Shown here: positions 43,201 to 52,123 of the stretch, piece by piece | Numbering within the stretch: the stretch's first letter is position 1 | Layout of the letters: each line of letters starts with the position of its first letter | Origin: Granulicella paludicola | GTDB taxonomy: Bacteria > Acidobacteriota > Terriglobia > Terriglobales > Acidobacteriaceae | DNA: 64,000 nucleotides | Reading direction: 5' to 3' | Assembly (NCBI RefSeq): GCF_025685545.1 | Contig: NZ_JAGSYC010000020.1 | Location: 272,354-336,353 of the forward strand | The notes under the pieces: model-generated | Told to the model about the DNA's origin: nothing | Seen by the model: the letters and a program-made list of their open reading frames with translations, nothing else | Database searches by the model: none | Program-made: the position numbers and the translations under genes

Positions 43201-43435
43201 CTCGATCACGGGGCCGGGAACTTTCAGCTTGAACGGGTCGCTGGCACGGACGTTCCGGCTGAAGGCGCCGTTCAATCTGGATGTGAAGCTGGATGCGCAG
43301 AACCTGCTGAACCATGCCGTGTATACGGGGTACAACACCACGATCAACAGCACAGGCACGAATACGACATTTGGCCTGCCGACAGCTGTGAATGGAATGC
43401 GCACGGTGCAGATCACCGGAAGGTTGAGGTTCTAA
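40217..43435 (+). CDS. TonB-dependent receptor (carboxypeptidase-like N-terminal domain)
   Basis: A 1072-residue outer-membrane receptor. After a signal peptide (about residues 1-29, ending GAASATE), a carboxypeptidase-regulatory beta domain is seen (YHGRVLLGGVPIPGATVTV ... DSQGLYEFPDLADG). An Ala/Pro/Lys-rich stretch (about 120-165) separates it from an atypical plug that lacks the usual NLPxNGR motif, but has LLINGSESNAS and NRRPGVKGLYNGG. The barrel is long and ends in MRTVQITGRLRF. It starts 6 bp after the last TIGR03435 gene, and the VWFA gene starts 4 bp after it. Ligand unknown. Confidence 0.9.
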   Translation: MAGWLLRPQLKRYGYLLSVLLCVGAASATEYHGRVLLGGVPIPGATVTVTQGTQHLSTTTDSQGLYEFPDLADGAWKLEIEMRGFAKLDGDVTIAANAAQGEWDLKLLSLDQMLAETKVVQPEAKPLQPREVLPAATTGPVKADARADAKKGKDEGPVAAPAAEEAERPSDGLLINGSESNASTSPFSLSPAFGNRRPGVKGLYNGGIGVIADNSVFDAKPYSLSGLQIPKDAYSRVTMLLTLGGPIRIPPLFYHGPNFFLAYQWTRNKDASTAQGLVPDVAYHQTPFDCVANNSCAQGATPTAVTVPGPQIYVPSTLATNALPAICGAPGSPFVGNVIPAACLSSAAQQLLSLYPAPNVTGSSIYNYERGIVTNSHDDALQSRLNKSIGRRDQLYGGFGFQSIRSDSVNLFNFHDTTNTLGIDTNANWSHRYAHQIFVLLGYHLTRQRTETRPQFSHSADISGNAGITGNDTDPTNWGPPTLSFSSGYAGLTDGISAFNRNRTDATSAKADTTRGRHTITVGGDFRRQEHNQFAQQNPRGNFTFTGAATSATGATSTTSGSDLADFLVGVPDTSALAYGNPDKYFRQSVYDLYVNDDWRVRPELTIKVGMRWEYGAPPTELKGRLVNLDVASGFSAVTPVLGSSPKGALTGMSYPTSLVNPDKRGFEPRIGVSWRPIPASTLVVRAGYGIYDDTSGYLTSAESMSQQAPLSTSVSVSNSATCSLTLVVGFRNCAGTTPDTFAIDPNWRVGYAQAWQLSAQRDLPQALVMTVTYSGIKGTRGMQEFLPNTYPIGATNPCPQCPVGFIYRTSNGNSTREAGEVQLRRRLRAGFTASVDYTFSKSLDDDSQVGSQGHVVGTAVSSASSSSEGATTASPVVAQNWLNLRAERERSTFDQRHLVNGQIQYTTGMGGGTLLTGWRGRAFKEWTVLAQFSAGSGLPETPIYLAAVPGTGVTGTIRPNLTGAPIHVLSDGRFLNAAAYTAPAAGQWGNASRDSITGPGTFSLNGSLARTFRLKAPFNLDVKLDAQNLLNHAVYTGYNTTINSTGTNTTFGLPTAVNGMRTVQITGRLRF

Positions 43436-43439
43436 GCCG

Positions 43440-45644
43440 ATGATACGGATGCAGAGATCGTGGTGGCTATCGACAGGGCTGAGTGCAGGGCTGGTTGTGC
43501 TGAGTGGCGTGGCGGCAGCGCAGCAGATCGGCACGAACAAAGCGGAGGGCAAGGCGGACACGTACACGCTGTCTGTGAAGTCGCAGCTTGTTGTTGAGAC
43601 GGTCGTGGCGAAGGATAAGTCTGGCAAGTTCATCAATGGCCTGACGGCGAAGGACTTCACGCTGACCGAAGATGGCGTGGTGCAGACGATCAAGTTCTGC
43701 GAGCACGAGCAGATGCCGACGGAGACGGCTCCGCTGCCCGTTGTGCCGAGCGACCAGGAGCAGCTGACGGTGTACAAGCGGCTGACGCGGACCTCGATTG
43801 CAGCCGAAGGACCGGCGAAGGAGAATGGTCCGACTAAGTATCAGGGACATCGGTTGCTGGCGATGTACTTCGATATGTCGTCGATGGGGCCTGAGGACCA
43901 GCTGCGAGCGTTGTCAGCGGCGCAGAAGTTTATTCGAACGCAGATGACGGCGGCCGATCTCGTTTCGATCATGCGCTTCAATGGAGGAGCGGTGGATGTG
44001 CTGCAGGACTTCAGCGCAGACCGAAACCGGCTGCTGAGTATTCTGGAGACATTGGTTGTCGGTGAGGGACAGGGCAACAACGATTCGATCGACGATGCGA
44101 GTAGCGCGGACACCGGTGCAGCTTTCGGGCAGGATGACAGCGAGTTCAACATCTTCAACACTGATCGACAACTGGCTGCACTGCAGACGGCGGCGCAGAT
44201 GCTGGCGAGCATGAATGAGAAGAAGTCGCTGATCTACTTTGCGAGCGGGTTGCGACTGCGGGGTGTCGATAACCAGGCACAGCTGCATGCGACGGTGGAT
44301 GCGGCGGTGCGTGCGGGTGTGGCGTTCTGGCCGGTGGATGCGCGCGGATTGGTTGCGAACGCTCCACTAGGCGATGCGACGCAGGGCTCGCCGGGCAATC
44401 AAGGGATGTATTCGGGCGCGGGTGCGCAGGCGGTGACGGACAACTTTCAGCAGTCGCAGGACACGATGTACTCACTGGCTGCGGATACGGGTGGCAAGGC
44501 GTTCCTCGATAACAACGATCTGGCGCGCGGTATTGTGCAGGCACAGCAGGCGATTACTGACTACTACATCATCGGCTACTACACGACGAACTCTACGCCG
44601 AACGGGCGCTTCCGCAAGATCAAGCTGACGCTGAACAAAGACAGCGGAGCGGCGCTTGAGTATAGGCAGGGTTACTACGCGAATAAGGAATTCGCGCACT
44701 TCACGGAGGCAGACAAGGAGCGGCAATTGGAGGATGCGCTGATGCTGGGCGATCCGATGACCGAGCTGACGATCGCGATGGAGATCAACTACTTCCAGTT
44801 GAACCGCGCGGAGTACTACGTGCCGATCATGGTGAAGATTCCGGGACGTGAGCTGGCGCTAGCGAAGAAGATGGGAGCGGAGCACACGCTGATCGACTTT
44901 GTGTGCGAGGTGAAGGATGAGCTGGGCGGGATCACGGTCAGCAATGTGCGCGACAGCGTGAACATCAAACTGAACGAATCAACGGCGGCCGACCTGGCGC
45001 ATCAGCCGATCGAATACGATGCAGGCTTTACGCTTACGCCGGGCAAGTACTCGATCAAGTTTTTGGCGCGTGATGACGAAACGGGGCGCATCGGGACGTA
45101 TCAGGGATCGTTTGTGATCCCGAACCTGAACAAAGAGGTGACGCGACTGCCGATCAGTTCTGTGGTGCTGAGCAGCCAGCGCGTCGATAGCAAGGATGCG
45201 CTGTATAACGCGACGCATGGCAAGGATGCTGCGAAGAACGACGCAGCAAATCCGCTGGTTGAGGATGGTCGCAAGCTGATTCCGAGCGTGACGCGGGTCT
45301 TCAGCGTGGACCGCGATCTGTATGTGTATCTGCAGGCTTATACGAAGGGCGCGGCTGCGCCAACTCCTGCGTCCACATCTACCGCCACGCCTGCGACGCC
45401 CACAGCTCCCGATACACCGGTGCTGGCTTTTGTGACCTTCTATCAGGACCGCAAGAAGGTCTTTGAGACGGCGCCGACAGCCGTGCTGCCTAAGCCGGGC
45501 ACGCGGTTGGGTGTGGTGCCGCTGAGCTTCAAGGTTGGTCTGGGCAGCCTGGCGCCGGGCAGATATGACTGCCAGGTGAGTGTGATCGATCCGGTGAAGG
45601 GCAAGGTCACTTTCCGCCGCTACCCTATACAGCTTGTGCGCTAA
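43440..45644 (+). CDS. VWFA-related secreted protein (TIGR03436-type)
   Basis: A 734-residue protein with a signal peptide (about residues 1-29, ending VAAAQQ). The typical N-terminal beta domain reads VKSQLVVETVVAKDKSGKF and INGLTAKDFTLTEDG. The VWFA fold begins with LLAMYFDMSSMG, a divergent MIDAS start (DxSSMG), and continues with SLIYFASGLRLRGV. The second half is beta-rich (YYIIGYYTTNSTPNGRFRKI), followed by a Pro/Thr/Ala linker near residues 640-660. It is last in the operon with the three TIGR03435 genes and the receptor. Role unknown, perhaps protein binding at the cell surface. Confidence 0.88.
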   Translation: MIRMQRSWWLSTGLSAGLVVLSGVAAAQQIGTNKAEGKADTYTLSVKSQLVVETVVAKDKSGKFINGLTAKDFTLTEDGVVQTIKFCEHEQMPTETAPLPVVPSDQEQLTVYKRLTRTSIAAEGPAKENGPTKYQGHRLLAMYFDMSSMGPEDQLRALSAAQKFIRTQMTAADLVSIMRFNGGAVDVLQDFSADRNRLLSILETLVVGEGQGNNDSIDDASSADTGAAFGQDDSEFNIFNTDRQLAALQTAAQMLASMNEKKSLIYFASGLRLRGVDNQAQLHATVDAAVRAGVAFWPVDARGLVANAPLGDATQGSPGNQGMYSGAGAQAVTDNFQQSQDTMYSLAADTGGKAFLDNNDLARGIVQAQQAITDYYIIGYYTTNSTPNGRFRKIKLTLNKDSGAALEYRQGYYANKEFAHFTEADKERQLEDALMLGDPMTELTIAMEINYFQLNRAEYYVPIMVKIPGRELALAKKMGAEHTLIDFVCEVKDELGGITVSNVRDSVNIKLNESTAADLAHQPIEYDAGFTLTPGKYSIKFLARDDETGRIGTYQGSFVIPNLNKEVTRLPISSVVLSSQRVDSKDALYNATHGKDAAKNDAANPLVEDGRKLIPSVTRVFSVDRDLYVYLQAYTKGAAAPTPASTSTATPATPTAPDTPVLAFVTFYQDRKKVFETAPTAVLPKPGTRLGVVPLSFKVGLGSLAPGRYDCQVSVIDPVKGKVTFRRYPIQLVR

Positions 45645-45691
45645 CGCCGTTGGTTGTCGCCTCATGTCTGCACTAGACTTGTTCAGACGTG

Positions 45692-46744
45692 ATGACGAAG
45701 AAACTTTCTCTGCCGATAGAACCGGGCCGCCCTGTGAGCTTGAAGATGCTCGCAGCGTATCTCGACCTGAGTGCGGCTACGGTGTCGTTCGTACTGAACG
45801 ACGCGCCCAACCGCTCGATTCCAGAGAAGACGAGGCAACGTGTTCGCGATGCTGCAAAGAAGTTCGGCTATCAACCGAGCCACATTGCGCGATCGCTGCA
45901 GGGGCGTCGCACGCACACGATTGGCATTCTGCTGCCGGAGATCGGGAACGGTTATCACTCGCAGGTGCTGAGTGGCGCGGCGGATCTGCTGATGAAGGAA
46001 GGATATTTCTTTCTCACGGCACATCATCGCCATCGCGCTGATCTTGTGAGCAAGTATCCGGGACTGCTACAGGCGCGCGGGGTGGAGGGTCTGCTGCTGA
46101 TCGATACGCACTTTGAGGAAGCGTTGAGCTGTCCGGCGGTGACGCTCGCGTCACACACGGCGATCGCGGGCGTTCCCAATGTGATGCTCGACGATGAGCG
46201 GGCCGCGGAGCTGGCGCTGGAACATCTGTATGAGCTAGGTCATCGCAGGATTGCAATGATGCGTGGCCAGACGTTCAGTTCGGATTCACGCAGCCGCTGG
46301 CAAGCGACGTTGCGCGTGGCGAAGGCCCTCGGGTTACAGGTGCTGCCGGAGCTGACGATGCATCTGGATAAGGACAGCTACTCGCCAGAGCTGGGCTATG
46401 AGAGCGTGAAGGAGCTGCTTTCGCGGCACAAGGACTTTACGGCGGTGCTTGCATTCAACGATGTGGCTGCGATCGGAGCGGTGCGCGCTCTCTACGATGC
46501 GGGGCTGCACGTGCCGACGGATGTTTCAGTGGTGGGTTTTGACGACATCATGGCGGCGGAGTTTTACACGCCACGATTGACGACGATTCGGCAGCCGCTG
46601 GAGGCAATGGGGACTGCGGCTGCTTCGCTGTTGCTGAAGAAGATCGGCGGGGAAGCGGTGCCGGAACTGACGCGCATTGAGCCTTCTCTGATGCTGCGTG
46701 AATCGACTGGGCCTGTGGCGCGCGCTGTGAAGAGGGGTCGCTAG
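45692..46744 (+). CDS. LacI family transcriptional regulator
   Basis: A 350-residue repressor. GTG at 45689 is directly followed by ATG 45692; either can serve. The helix-turn-helix is slightly displaced to residues ~16-36 (SLKMLAAYLDLSAATVSFVL) behind a short basic extension. The hinge (PSHIARSLQGRRTHTIGI) and effector domain (PEIGNGYHSQVLSGA; VLAFNDVAAIGAV; DVSVVGFDDIMAAEFYTPRLTTI) are canonical. Its TAG shares one base with the GTG of the MFS gene, so the pair is co-transcribed and the regulator probably responds to the transported compound. Confidence 0.93.
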   Translation: MTKKLSLPIEPGRPVSLKMLAAYLDLSAATVSFVLNDAPNRSIPEKTRQRVRDAAKKFGYQPSHIARSLQGRRTHTIGILLPEIGNGYHSQVLSGAADLLMKEGYFFLTAHHRHRADLVSKYPGLLQARGVEGLLLIDTHFEEALSCPAVTLASHTAIAGVPNVMLDDERAAELALEHLYELGHRRIAMMRGQTFSSDSRSRWQATLRVAKALGLQVLPELTMHLDKDSYSPELGYESVKELLSRHKDFTAVLAFNDVAAIGAVRALYDAGLHVPTDVSVVGFDDIMAAEFYTPRLTTIRQPLEAMGTAAASLLLKKIGGEAVPELTRIEPSLMLRESTGPVARAVKRGR

Positions 46745-47883
46745 TGGCCGCGGTGACCGGGCTGAAAACAGGCAGAGTGACGGACGTGATTGTATATGCC
46801 GCGTTTGCGGGAACCGGGACGGGCGTGGTGCTGCCGGGGACCTTGCTGTCGGTGTTGCTGGCGCGGTGGGCGTTGAGCGATCAGCAGGCAGGGCTGCTGT
46901 TCTTCTTGTTCTTTGTAGGGTCCAGCATCGGCGCGCTGTTGTCTCGCGGCAGGCTATCGAAGTCGATTGCACGTGGGTGTCTGTGTATCGCGGCGGGCGT
47001 TGTGGCTTTGGCGCTGGCGTCGCGCATGGAGGTTTTCCTAGCGATGACGTTGTTTGGTGGCGGGCTGGGAGTGACGATGACCTCGGTGAGTCTGCTGCAG
47101 TCGCGGCGTCGGCCGCTGGAGCGGACGGCAGAGATGGCGCGGCTCAATATGATCTGGGCTTTTGGTGCGTTTCTTAGCCCCACACTGTTGCTGCGGGGAG
47201 CGGCGCACTGGTCCTTGCAGGCGGTGCTTTATGGGGTGGCGATTTACTTTATCGCACTGGCGCTGCTGGCGATCTTTCTGCTGGACAGCGGTGAAAGCTC
47301 AACGACGGGGCAGGGGATACCGTCGCGCTTGAGCGGCATTCGGGCGTTGCCGCTGCTGCTACTTGTGCTGGTGCCGCTGGCTACGGGGATTGAAAGCAGC
47401 GTGGGTGGCTGGCTGGAGGCTTACTCCAAGCGCTCGGGTCTGCTGCTTGGAGCGACGATCAGCACGGTGACATGTTTTTGGGCGGGGCTATTGCTGAGTC
47501 GATTGATCCAGTCACAGCGATCGCTTGCGGTCTCGACTCAGCAGCTGGTGTTGCGGGTGAGTCCGTGGCTGATGAGTGTTGGTTTGTTCGTGGTGATTGT
47601 GAGACCGCAAGGGTGGTTCATTCTCAGTGGCGCGCTGCTGCTCGGGTTGGCGATTGGGCCGGTGTATCCACTGGTGCTGTCGTTGCTGCTGGGATATGGA
47701 GAGGCTGGCAATGTGATGTTTCTTGCGGGGGGCATAGGCTCTTCAGCGTTGCCTTTGCTGACGGGGCTGGTGTCAGGCGGTACGAAGTCGCTGGCTGCGG
47801 GACTAAGCGTGCCGCTTGCTGGAAGTGTCGTGATGGGTTTGTGCGCTGTGGCGTATCGCAGGCAGAGAGGCGTGGAGGCGTGA
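46744..47883 (+). CDS. MFS transporter
   Basis: A 379-residue inner-membrane protein with about twelve hydrophobic segments in two halves, of the major facilitator superfamily; the organisation recalls FHS/FucP-like sugar permeases (GSSIGALLSRGR between helices 2 and 3, IGPVYPLVLSLLLGY near the end). The GTG start overlaps the last base of the LacI stop. The central loop is short (DSGESSTTGQGIPSRL). Substrate unknown; the LacI partner suggests a sugar. The gene converges with the M1 aminopeptidase gene, 11 bp apart. Confidence 0.85.
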   Translation: MAAVTGLKTGRVTDVIVYAAFAGTGTGVVLPGTLLSVLLARWALSDQQAGLLFFLFFVGSSIGALLSRGRLSKSIARGCLCIAAGVVALALASRMEVFLAMTLFGGGLGVTMTSVSLLQSRRRPLERTAEMARLNMIWAFGAFLSPTLLLRGAAHWSLQAVLYGVAIYFIALALLAIFLLDSGESSTTGQGIPSRLSGIRALPLLLLVLVPLATGIESSVGGWLEAYSKRSGLLLGATISTVTCFWAGLLLSRLIQSQRSLAVSTQQLVLRVSPWLMSVGLFVVIVRPQGWFILSGALLLGLAIGPVYPLVLSLLLGYGEAGNVMFLAGGIGSSALPLLTGLVSGGTKSLAAGLSVPLAGSVVMGLCAVAYRRQRGVEA

Positions 47884-47894
47884 GTCGTGTGCGG

Positions 47895-50522
47895 TTAGTG
47901 TGCGAACCGTTGGCGGATCATGACGGTGCGATCGAGGGCGTCGGAGACCTCAAGGACCTTCAAGCGTAGATCAGGATCGATGGTGTTGACGCTGAGCCAT
48001 TGATGGACGGCGGTCTGTGCCTCGGGGCTATGCTGTCCGTCGATGAAGGAGCCGAGCCATGCGCCGAGGAAGAAGATCTTGCGATGCTGCTTGATCTCGG
48101 GTAGCGCGTTGAGAGCCTGGGTGAGATAAGGGCCAGTGAGGGTCGTCTGGTTCCAGCTGTTGAAAGAGCCAAGGCTTTGGGTGATCCAGTCTTCCGGTCT
48201 GTCGGTGGAGTGCAGGTACTCAGTGAAGTAGCGTTGCTTGGTGGCGGCGCTGGGAGTGGCTGCTTCGACGGCGTAGGCATACTTCTGACCCTCGCCGCTA
48301 TGATCTTTGGCTTTTTCAGTAGAGAAGAGATCGGATGCGGCAGGGTCGTTCATCGCGATGAGATGGCCGATGAGGTTCCAACGATCGAGAGGCTTTAGTG
48401 GCATGTCCGCGATTGAGAGAGTTCCGTTGAGTAGAGACTTTACCTGCGCGAGTGCATGTGGGGTTTCGGCGATGCCGGTGAAGCTGCGATAGCTGACGAT
48501 GCGCAGACCGAGTGTGGAGGCGTGGAGCATGCGGTCGGAAAGCACGTCCTCTACACGGGGAAGGTATGCAGCGCGTGTGGCGTCAGACAGGTAGGCGTGC
48601 AGCGCGGTGGTGAGGTGAACGCCTTCGATGCGCGAGAGGGACTCATCGGTTTCGTGCGGAAGCGCTTTCAGCACGAGGTCGATGTAGGTGGTTGGCGAGG
48701 TCGCGGCGACGTGGACGTTGTCCCACAGGGCACCCCAAAGCATGGAGCGAAGCAGAGGGTCGGCGACACTTGCGGATAGCTGCGGGTGTGTTGTATCGAG
48801 CGCCTGGGTCGCGCTGGCTGCGCTGGGTGCATCGAGCAGGAAACGTCCATAGCCGAAGTCTCCTTCATTGGCGAAGGCCAGGGTTGGGCAGGTTTTGCCG
48901 ACGGCTTCTGCGACGGGGTAAACCGCGGTGTTCCAGCGGACGTGGAGGACTTCGGCGCCGTAAGACGAAGAGAGCAGCACGTCATTCGAAATGGGCCACA
49001 GGAAGCTATCGGGTAGTACATCCTGCTGATGAAGTGTGAGCTTCGTGATTTTTCCTGCAGCACATTCGAAGTGGATTGTGACCTCCGGCATGCCGCGTTG
49101 CAGTATCCATGCCTTCGCCCAGCTGTCCACGTCGCGCTGCTGCTGATTATTTTGGGCGGCGGTGCTGAAGGCGTGAACAAGGTCGGCCCACTGTGCATTT
49201 GCGTAAGCGTGTTGCTTGAGGTAAAGGCGAAGGCCATCGCGGAAGCTGTCTTCTCCAAGGAAGAAATTCAGCTGCTTCAGCACGGACGGAGCTTTCTGGT
49301 AGACGATGGCACCGTAGGCAGACTTCGCGTCTTTGAGGTTTGCGATGTTCTGAAAGATGGGCGTGGTGCCCTGCGTCTCGTCGATGGCATAGGCTGCGGG
49401 CTTGATGTCCTCATAGAAGTGCTTCCAGGGATTCTGCGCGGGCTCGAGTTGTGCGAGAGCCTTGTAAGCCATATATTGCGCGAAGCCTTCTTTCAGCCAC
49501 AGGTCATCGAACCAGCGCATGGTGACGAGGTCGCCGAACCACTGGTGGCAGGTCTCGTGAAGCACGAGGATATTGCGGCGGAAGTAGTCACTGGCTGTGG
49601 GTGCGGTGCGGAAGAGTACACCGTCTTCGTTGAGGAAGCTGGCTCCAGCGTGCTCCATGCCGCCGAAGGGAAAGCCGGGGATGAGCACGAGGTCGTACTT
49701 GGGAAAGGGAAACGGCTGAGCGAAGTAGTCAGAGAAATAACGGATGCCACTCGCGGCCATCTTCTGGACCTGCGGAGCTTCCGCTTTCGCGCGGGCGAGC
49801 TGTGACTTGCGGACGTAGAGGGTCGGCTCCGCCGCGGTGACTCCGGCGAGCGCTTCGAACGGGCCTGCGGCGAACGCGAAGAGATAGGTGCTGATGGGGC
49901 GGGTGTCGGGAAAGATGGAGATTGCGGTCGCGCCATCTCTTGTTTTGCGATCGGCGGCGGTGTTGGCGATGATCGTCCACTCGGAGGGAGCGGTGATCTG
50001 AAGCGCGAAACGTCCTTTGAGGTCGGGTTGGTCGAAGCATGGGAAGGCCATGCTGGCGTCCATGGGGACGAAGAGGGTGTAGAGGTATTCGTTGTGGTCG
50101 TCGCGATCTTCGTAGCGGGTGAAAGCTTTGCCGGAGGTCGCAACCTGGCTAATGAACGTGAGCTTGAGTTCGTTCTTTCCGCTTGCGAGTGCGGACGCCG
50201 GGAGGTTGAGATGACCATCGGTGAGAGCGGTCGGAATGGCGGTGCCGTTAAGTGAGGCCTGAGAGATAGAACCATCGCGGTAGTCGAGTGCGAGGTCGCC
50301 GGTGCCAGTGTTGGTGAAGTCGATGGTCTCCGTGCCGGGGATGACGGAAGCGTGGGGTGCCAGCTGGAATGACAGGGCGTAGTGTAGGTTCGAGATGCGC
50401 GCTGCGCGGCTGACGGCCAGGTCTTTCGACACGCCGGGACCTGGGCTCTGTGCGCCTGCGAAGGATGACGACAGGAGCAATGTGCAGGCCGTGGCGAGGG
50501 TCGAAAGGCGAAGCGGGATCAT
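47895..50522 (-). CDS. Exported M1-family aminopeptidase
   Basis: An 875-residue zinc aminopeptidase with a signal peptide (residues 1-24, ending FAGAQ). HETCH and a Glu 18 residues on (WLKEGFAQYM) form the zinc site; the exopeptidase motif GxMEN is seen as GGMEHAG, with His in place of Asn. The N-terminal beta saddle and the C-terminal helical ERAP1-like domain fill the remaining length. It likely trims peptides in the periplasm. The ATG overlaps the hyuB-like stop by 4 bases, making it the last gene of a hyuA-hyuB-peptidase operon. Confidence 0.93.
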   Translation of the reverse strand: MIPLRLSTLATACTLLLSSSFAGAQSPGPGVSKDLAVSRAARISNLHYALSFQLAPHASVIPGTETIDFTNTGTGDLALDYRDGSISQASLNGTAIPTALTDGHLNLPASALASGKNELKLTFISQVATSGKAFTRYEDRDDHNEYLYTLFVPMDASMAFPCFDQPDLKGRFALQITAPSEWTIIANTAADRKTRDGATAISIFPDTRPISTYLFAFAAGPFEALAGVTAAEPTLYVRKSQLARAKAEAPQVQKMAASGIRYFSDYFAQPFPFPKYDLVLIPGFPFGGMEHAGASFLNEDGVLFRTAPTASDYFRRNILVLHETCHQWFGDLVTMRWFDDLWLKEGFAQYMAYKALAQLEPAQNPWKHFYEDIKPAAYAIDETQGTTPIFQNIANLKDAKSAYGAIVYQKAPSVLKQLNFFLGEDSFRDGLRLYLKQHAYANAQWADLVHAFSTAAQNNQQQRDVDSWAKAWILQRGMPEVTIHFECAAGKITKLTLHQQDVLPDSFLWPISNDVLLSSSYGAEVLHVRWNTAVYPVAEAVGKTCPTLAFANEGDFGYGRFLLDAPSAASATQALDTTHPQLSASVADPLLRSMLWGALWDNVHVAATSPTTYIDLVLKALPHETDESLSRIEGVHLTTALHAYLSDATRAAYLPRVEDVLSDRMLHASTLGLRIVSYRSFTGIAETPHALAQVKSLLNGTLSIADMPLKPLDRWNLIGHLIAMNDPAASDLFSTEKAKDHSGEGQKYAYAVEAATPSAATKQRYFTEYLHSTDRPEDWITQSLGSFNSWNQTTLTGPYLTQALNALPEIKQHRKIFFLGAWLGSFIDGQHSPEAQTAVHQWLSVNTIDPDLRLKVLEVSDALDRTVMIRQRFAH

Positions 50523-52123
50523 GCATCTCTCCGTGTAGTGTTTGTGGGTGTTGCGCCCCAGCCGCCGCCGCCGGGAGATTCCAGCCGAAGTAGCGAGCCA
50601 TGTTTGAGGCGCTGACTGGTTTTGCCTGGAAGCTCTATGGCGGTCATTGCGCCGGGTTCGATGAGAAGCGTGTGGCCCGGTGAACCTTCTTCGCCGCCCT
50701 GCAGACCGTAGGGGCGGAACTTGCGGCGATCAGCGAGGAGGGTGACCTGCGCATCGCTTAGGATTTCGAGCTCTTTGATGAGGCCATCGCCGCCGCGATG
50801 TTCGCCTGCTCCACCGGAACTGCGGCGGTAGCCATAGCTTTTCATACGCAGCGGGTAGGCGAACTCGAGTGCCTCGATGGGCGTATTGAGCGAGTTGGTC
50901 ATGTGGGTCTGCACGCCGGAAAGTCCATCCTGATGTGGGCCCGCGCCCATGCCGCCTGCGGTGGTCTCGTAGTAGGTGAAGGCAGCGCCGGAACGAGGAT
51001 CGATGCCGCCGATGGTGAGGTTGCTCATGGTGCCGGCGCTGGCTGCGGGCACGCGATGGGGCGCGGCTTTGGCCAGCGCGCGCAGCAGGACGTCAACGGT
51101 GCGCTGCGACATCTCTACGTTGCCACCGGCGACGGCCGCCGGTGGTGTGGCGTCGAGCACGGTGCCGGGTTCGAGCTTCAACGTGAGTGGACGCAGGATG
51201 CCTGCGGTGGCAGGTACGTCTTCGCTGAGCAGGCAACGGAGGACGTAGTAGCAGGCAGAGAGTGTGATGGCGCGGACGGCGTTGATGCTGCCTGCCACCT
51301 GTGCGGAGGTGCCTGCGAAGTCGATGGCGATGGCACCTGCTGCTGCGTCGATAGTGAGGCTGACGGCGAGACGCACGGGAATGTCGTTTACGCCGTCATC
51401 GTCGAGCCAGTCTTCGGCTTCGTAGACGCCCGAGGGTAGCTGCTTCAGCTCGGCGCGCACCAACCGTTCGGAGTAGGCGAGCAATTCTTCGCTCATCGCT
51501 TGTAGCTTTGCCTCGCCGTAGCGTTCGACGAGCTGCAGCAGTCGCCGCTCGCCCACGCGGCAGGAACCGATCTGCGCGGCGAGATCGCCTTCGCGTTCTG
51601 CGGGCGTGCGGACGTTGAGCAGGATGAGGTGGAGCAGGTCGCGATCCGTTTCGCCGTGGCGCACAAGGCGAACGGGAGGGATGCGCAGGCCCTCCTGAAA
51701 GATCTCTCGGGCGGGGCCCATGGAGCCGGGGTACATGCCGCCTACATCGGCGTGATGCGCGCGGGCGGCTACGTAGAACGAGGGCGTGGCGAGGCCTTCG
51801 CAGAAGACGGGCTGCACCATGGTGATGTCGGGTAGATGTGTGCCGCCGCAGTACGGGTCGTTGAGTACGGCGATGTCGCCGCGTTCGAGCTTGAGCGAGG
51901 TGACGGCGGCTTCGACCGACATGGGCATGGAGCCGAGATGCACGGGCATGTGGTCGCCCATGGCGATGACGCGATGCTGGGCATCGAAGACGGCGCAGGA
52001 ATAGTCGCGACGCTCCTTGATGTTGGGTGAGATGGCGGTGCGTCGCAGAGCCGCACCCATCTCTTCGGCGATGGAGTGCATAGCGCTTTGGAAGACGGCA
52101 AGCTCGACGGCGTCGATGGTCAT
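50519..52123 (-). CDS. Hydantoinase B/oxoprolinase family protein
   Basis: A 534-residue B subunit of the hydantoinase/5-oxoprolinase/acetone carboxylase superfamily. The start at 52123 (ATGA overlap with the A subunit) gives the typical N terminus (DAVELAVFQSAMHSIAEEMG, LRRTAISPNIKERRDYSC). Family blocks are NDPYCGGTHLPDI, GMYPGSMGPAREIFQEG and SSGGAGEHRGGDGLI. In-frame upstream codons are part of hyuA. Together with subunit A it hydrolyses a cyclic amide (5-oxoproline or a hydantoin) using ATP. Which one is not clear from sequence. Confidence 0.93.
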   Translation of the reverse strand: MTIDAVELAVFQSAMHSIAEEMGAALRRTAISPNIKERRDYSCAVFDAQHRVIAMGDHMPVHLGSMPMSVEAAVTSLKLERGDIAVLNDPYCGGTHLPDITMVQPVFCEGLATPSFYVAARAHHADVGGMYPGSMGPAREIFQEGLRIPPVRLVRHGETDRDLLHLILLNVRTPAEREGDLAAQIGSCRVGERRLLQLVERYGEAKLQAMSEELLAYSERLVRAELKQLPSGVYEAEDWLDDDGVNDIPVRLAVSLTIDAAAGAIAIDFAGTSAQVAGSINAVRAITLSACYYVLRCLLSEDVPATAGILRPLTLKLEPGTVLDATPPAAVAGGNVEMSQRTVDVLLRALAKAAPHRVPAASAGTMSNLTIGGIDPRSGAAFTYYETTAGGMGAGPHQDGLSGVQTHMTNSLNTPIEALEFAYPLRMKSYGYRRSSGGAGEHRGGDGLIKELEILSDAQVTLLADRRKFRPYGLQGGEEGSPGHTLLIEPGAMTAIELPGKTSQRLKHGSLLRLESPGGGGWGATPTNTTRRDA

